The position numbers and the translations under genes were made by a program. Positions 22,058-24,234 of a DNA stretch of 24,234 bases are shown piece by piece; positions within the stretch are counted from its first letter, which is position 1; each line of letters opens with the position of its first letter. Source of the stretch: JBAYST01 sp041676005 (GTDB lineage Bacteria; Bacillota_I; Bacilli_A; RFN20; CAG-826). The DNA is taken from NCBI GenBank assembly GCA_041676005.1, contig JBAYST010000011.1, positions 1 to 24,234 of the forward strand, read 5' to 3'. The notes under the pieces were generated by a model, which ran no database searches, was not told the DNA's origin, and saw nothing but the letters and a program-made list of their open reading frames with translations.

Positions 22058-23620
22058 TTATTTTGCCGTTTCCATCGCGCGATATTCGCGGATTACTAAA
22101 ACTTTGATTTGACCAGGGTATGTCATTTCGGTTTCAATTCTTTCTTTGATATTTTTTGCCAAAGTAAAAGCGGATAAATCATCGATTTTATCTGGCAAGA
22201 CCATCACGCGAATTTCACGTCCTGATTGCATCGCATAAGATTGATAAACACCATCATATGATTTACAAATATTTTCCAGTTGTTCAATTCTTTTAATATA
22301 GGTTTCAAGTGTTTCACTTCTCGCTCCTGGGCGAGCGGCAGAGAGCGTATCAGCAGCTTGAACCAAGTGAGCAATTATATATTTCGCTTCAACATCTCCA
22401 TGATGAGATTCAATTGAATTGATGACGACATCTGGTTCTCCATATTTTCTTGCTAGACGAGCTCCAATTTCAACGTGGCTGCCTTCTAACTCGAAGTCTG
22501 CGGCTTTGCCGATATCGTGTAAGAGTCCGGCTCGTTTTGCAAGATTTTGATCTAATCCAAGTTCGGCCGCCATAATTCCAGTTAAATAAGCAACTTCAAT
22601 CGCGTGATCATATGCGTTTTGACCATACGAAGTTCGATATTTTAATCGACCGACAAAATCAAGAAGCTCTTTATTAATTCTTGGTAAGCCCAGTCTAAAA
22701 GCGGCTTCTTCACCAGCTTTACGAACCGATTCATCAACTTCTTTTTTGCTTTTTTCGGCTAATTCTTCGATTCTTCCTGGTTGGATGCGCCCATCTTTAA
22801 TCAAATATTCAAGAGTTCGTTTGGCGACTTCTCGACGAATTGGATTAAAACAAGAAATCGTAATCACTTCGGGCGTATCGTCAATAATCAAATCTACACC
22901 TAAAAGCTGTTCGATAGTTCTAATATTACGGCCTTCTCGACCGATGATTCTTCCCTTCATTTCATCGTTAGGTAAAGAGACAGTGCTCACCGTTCTTTCA
23001 ATTGTTGCATCTTGAGCGTAACGGGTCATCGTTAAAGCGAGGAGTTCGTTTGCTTTTTCTTCAGCTTTTTCTTCGGCTTCTTCTTCCTTGTTTTTAATGA
23101 ATTGAGCAATTTCGCGCGAAATCTTACTTTCCACTCGTAACATGATTTCCGCTTTCGCTTCTTGAACTGACATATTTGAAACTTTTTCTAATTCAACGAT
23201 AATGCCATCGATTTTTTCTTGAAGAACTCTTTCTCTTTTTTGATTTTCGTTAATTTGACGATTTAAAGATTCGTTTTTTTGTTCGAGATTTTGTTCTTTG
23301 CTAAGCAAGGCGACATCACGATGGTCGATGCTCTGTTCTCTTTGTAATAACTTGTTTTCTTGCTGTGCAATTTCCGATCTTCGTTCCCGAAATTCTTTTT
23401 CGTTTTCATTTTTCATTTCGATGATGAGTTGCTTGCCATCAAGTTGCGCATTTTTGACAATGTGCTCTGACTTGATTTCAGCTTCTCTAATGATCTTTTG
23501 TGCATGTTTAGTCGCCATCTTCTTACGAATTGAGGGAATTAATACGATGATTAAAGCTCCAATCCCAATTCCGAGAATCGCAGCGACTATAATTAAAATT
23601 ACTGCTAGTGATTGTTCCAT
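22058..23620 (-). CDS. rny: ribonuclease Y
   Basis: A 520-residue membrane-anchored endoribonuclease that initiates mRNA decay in low-GC Gram-positives. An N-terminal TM helix (about 5-29) is followed by a long coiled coil (35-205), a KH domain with GRIIGREGRN (223-232) and an HD domain with AYDHAIEVAYL and LLHDIGK (H368, D369). The length matches B. subtilis Rny. The ATG at 23620 has AGGA 8 nt upstream. It has its own promoter and a structured leader of about 160 nt, and it heads the operon that encodes YmdB and a YmcA-type partner. Confidence 0.97.
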   Translation of the reverse strand: MEQSLAVILIIVAAILGIGIGALIIVLIPSIRKKMATKHAQKIIREAEIKSEHIVKNAQLDGKQLIIEMKNENEKEFRERRSEIAQQENKLLQREQSIDHRDVALLSKEQNLEQKNESLNRQINENQKRERVLQEKIDGIIVELEKVSNMSVQEAKAEIMLRVESKISREIAQFIKNKEEEAEEKAEEKANELLALTMTRYAQDATIERTVSTVSLPNDEMKGRIIGREGRNIRTIEQLLGVDLIIDDTPEVITISCFNPIRREVAKRTLEYLIKDGRIQPGRIEELAEKSKKEVDESVRKAGEEAAFRLGLPRINKELLDFVGRLKYRTSYGQNAYDHAIEVAYLTGIMAAELGLDQNLAKRAGLLHDIGKAADFELEGSHVEIGARLARKYGEPDVVINSIESHHGDVEAKYIIAHLVQAADTLSAARPGARSETLETYIKRIEQLENICKSYDGVYQSYAMQSGREIRVMVLPDKIDDLSAFTLAKNIKERIETEMTYPGQIKVLVIREYRAMETAK

Positions 23621-23652
23621 TTTTTTCTTCCTTTTCTATGTAAAAATAAGTT

Positions 23653-23784
23653 TATTGGCAAAGCCAAATATTTACCTAAAATATGCATAAAGTCGCAAAT
23701 TTATATATTCAAACAGATTGAATCTGTATTAGAAATTTTCTCTACTGAGAATTTATATAGGTAAGTATCATCAAGTGATACCTA
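23653..23784 (-). promoter_or_regulatory. hairpin-rich 5' leader of rny
   Basis: Between the likely +1 (near 23781) and the start codon there are four short hairpins at 23758-23784, 23733-23754, 23713-23727 and 23653-23670. The third is a perfect palindrome (ACAGATT-G-AATCTGT) and the last has a TTGGC/GCCAA stem. The first may be cut short depending on the exact +1. No known riboswitch class is recognised. RNase-controlled autoregulation is a possibility only. Confidence 0.4.
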
Positions 23785-23787
23785 ATT

Positions 23788-23817
23788 ATTATATAATTCT
23801 TAGCCCCCTTTTAACAA
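23788..23817 (-). promoter_or_regulatory. promoter of the rny operon
   Basis: On the minus strand TTGTTA (23817-23812) and TATAAT (23793-23788) are spaced by 18 nt. An overlapping TATATA would give 16 nt. It lies just downstream of the recA terminator and is the only promoter visible before rny. Confidence 0.6.
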
Positions 23818-23830
23818 GAATTATAATTTT

Positions 23831-23854
23831 AAAAAAAGCCGACGACTCAGCTTT
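23831..23854 (-). terminator. intrinsic terminator of recA
   Basis: On the minus strand AAAGCTGA (23854-23847) pairs with TCGGCTTT (23842-23835), 8 bp with one G-U pair and loop GTCG, followed by a T-run to 23831. It lies 17 nt after the recA stop. Confidence 0.88.
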
Positions 23855-23870
23855 CTTTATTTTTTATTGA

Positions 23871-24234
23871 TTAAACAACTCCGGATTTAATTTTTTTTAC
23901 TAATTCTTTTGCGATTTCAGGATTCTCTTTTAGATATAATTTCGCACTCTCACGACCTTGACCAATTTTTTGCCCATTCAGTTCATACCAAGAACCAGAT
24001 TTTTTCAAAAGATTTAGTTCCGTGGCGAGATCGAGAATTTCGCCTTCGTGAGAAATTCCTTTGCCATATATAATATCGATTTTACATGTTTTAAAAGGCG
24101 GAGAAACTTTATTTTTTACAATTTTTACCGTACAGGTATTTCCGACCAAATCAGTTCCGTCTTTAATAGCTTCAGAACGACGAATATCGATGCGAATCGA
24201 TGCATAGAACTTAAGCGCTCGACCACCTGAGGTC
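23871..24234 (-). CDS. recA: recombinase RecA, C-terminal part (5' end outside the window)
   Basis: The frame is open to the window edge and encodes the last 120 residues of RecA. TSGGRALKFYASIRIDIRR, then KNKVSPPFK with IDIIYGKGIS, and GSWYELNGQKIGQGRESAK are classic RecA segments (late core and C-terminal domain). RecA forms ATP-dependent filaments on single-stranded DNA for recombination and SOS induction. The protein ends in a basic KKIKSGVV, without the acidic tail seen in E. coli RecA. It is transcribed towards rny but separated from it by a terminator and a new promoter. Confidence 0.96.
   Translation of the reverse strand, partial: TSGGRALKFYASIRIDIRRSEAIKDGTDLVGNTCTVKIVKNKVSPPFKTCKIDIIYGKGISHEGEILDLATELNLLKKSGSWYELNGQKIGQGRESAKLYLKENPEIAKELVKKIKSGVV

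Noticed and set aside
1..24234. Mycoplasma-type genetic code (TGA as Trp)
   Set aside because: fhs, argS, ychF and others end at TGA at their expected lengths, and several TGA stops form ATGA or GTGA overlaps with the next gene. Tryptophan is encoded by TGG.
1..24234. CRISPR array, insertion sequence, prophage or integrative element
   Set aside because: No regularly spaced direct repeats, transposase, integrase or phage genes are present. The tRNA genes are complete and show no duplicated 3' ends that would mark an attachment site.

Overview
The window is low-GC DNA (about one third G+C by eye) from a Bacilli-type bacterium. A lineage related to Mollicutes or uncultured gut Bacilli is plausible. 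The gene set is low-GC Gram-positive: RNase Y, YmdB, YmcA, RNA polymerase delta, NrnA, a DUF951 protein and YchF. The standard code is used, because several genes end in TGA, some through ATGA-type overlaps. Most genes have Shine-Dalgarno sites, but a few have a -10 element directly upstream of the start codon and no Shine-Dalgarno site, which suggests leaderless mRNAs. The exact taxon cannot be fixed from the sequence alone.

Plus-strand part (1-4760): the tail of an unidentified gene overlaps pgi. A strong promoter then drives six tRNA genes (Val-TAC, Tyr-GTA, Gln-TTG, Lys-TTT, Leu-TAA, Gln-CTG), closed by an intrinsic terminator. Next comes a two-gene membrane module: a 611-residue two-TM protein of unknown function followed by a LemA-family protein, also closed by a terminator. 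A small unrecognised minus-strand gene and a plus-strand Nfu-type Fe-S scaffold gene with a start-proximal promoter lie at the strand switch (4794-5494).

Minus-strand part, read from right to left. The window opens inside recA, which has its own terminator. A promoter and a hairpin-rich leader of about 160 nt precede rny, followed by ymdB, miaB, ymcA, miaA, tcdA, fhs and a DUF951 gene. This tightly packed run combines mRNA decay (RNase Y and a Y-complex subunit) with modification of tRNA position 37 (MiaA, MiaB, TcdA) and one-carbon metabolism. A terminator-like hairpin then precedes two ABC ATPase-permease fusions. The 3' arm of this hairpin contains the Shine-Dalgarno site of the first ABC gene, and that gene seems to start at ATT. 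Further left are ychF and ispF, then argS with its own promoter, rpoE (delta), nrnA and cysQ, ending at a terminator shared with the Nfu gene.

No phage, insertion sequence, CRISPR array, rRNA or toxin-antitoxin module was seen. The main points of novelty are regulatory: the ATT start and terminator-embedded ribosome site of the ABC pair, the structured rny leader, start-proximal -10 elements, and palindromes in the tRNA and ychF promoters. The LemA/611-residue membrane module is the best candidate for an undescribed protein system.
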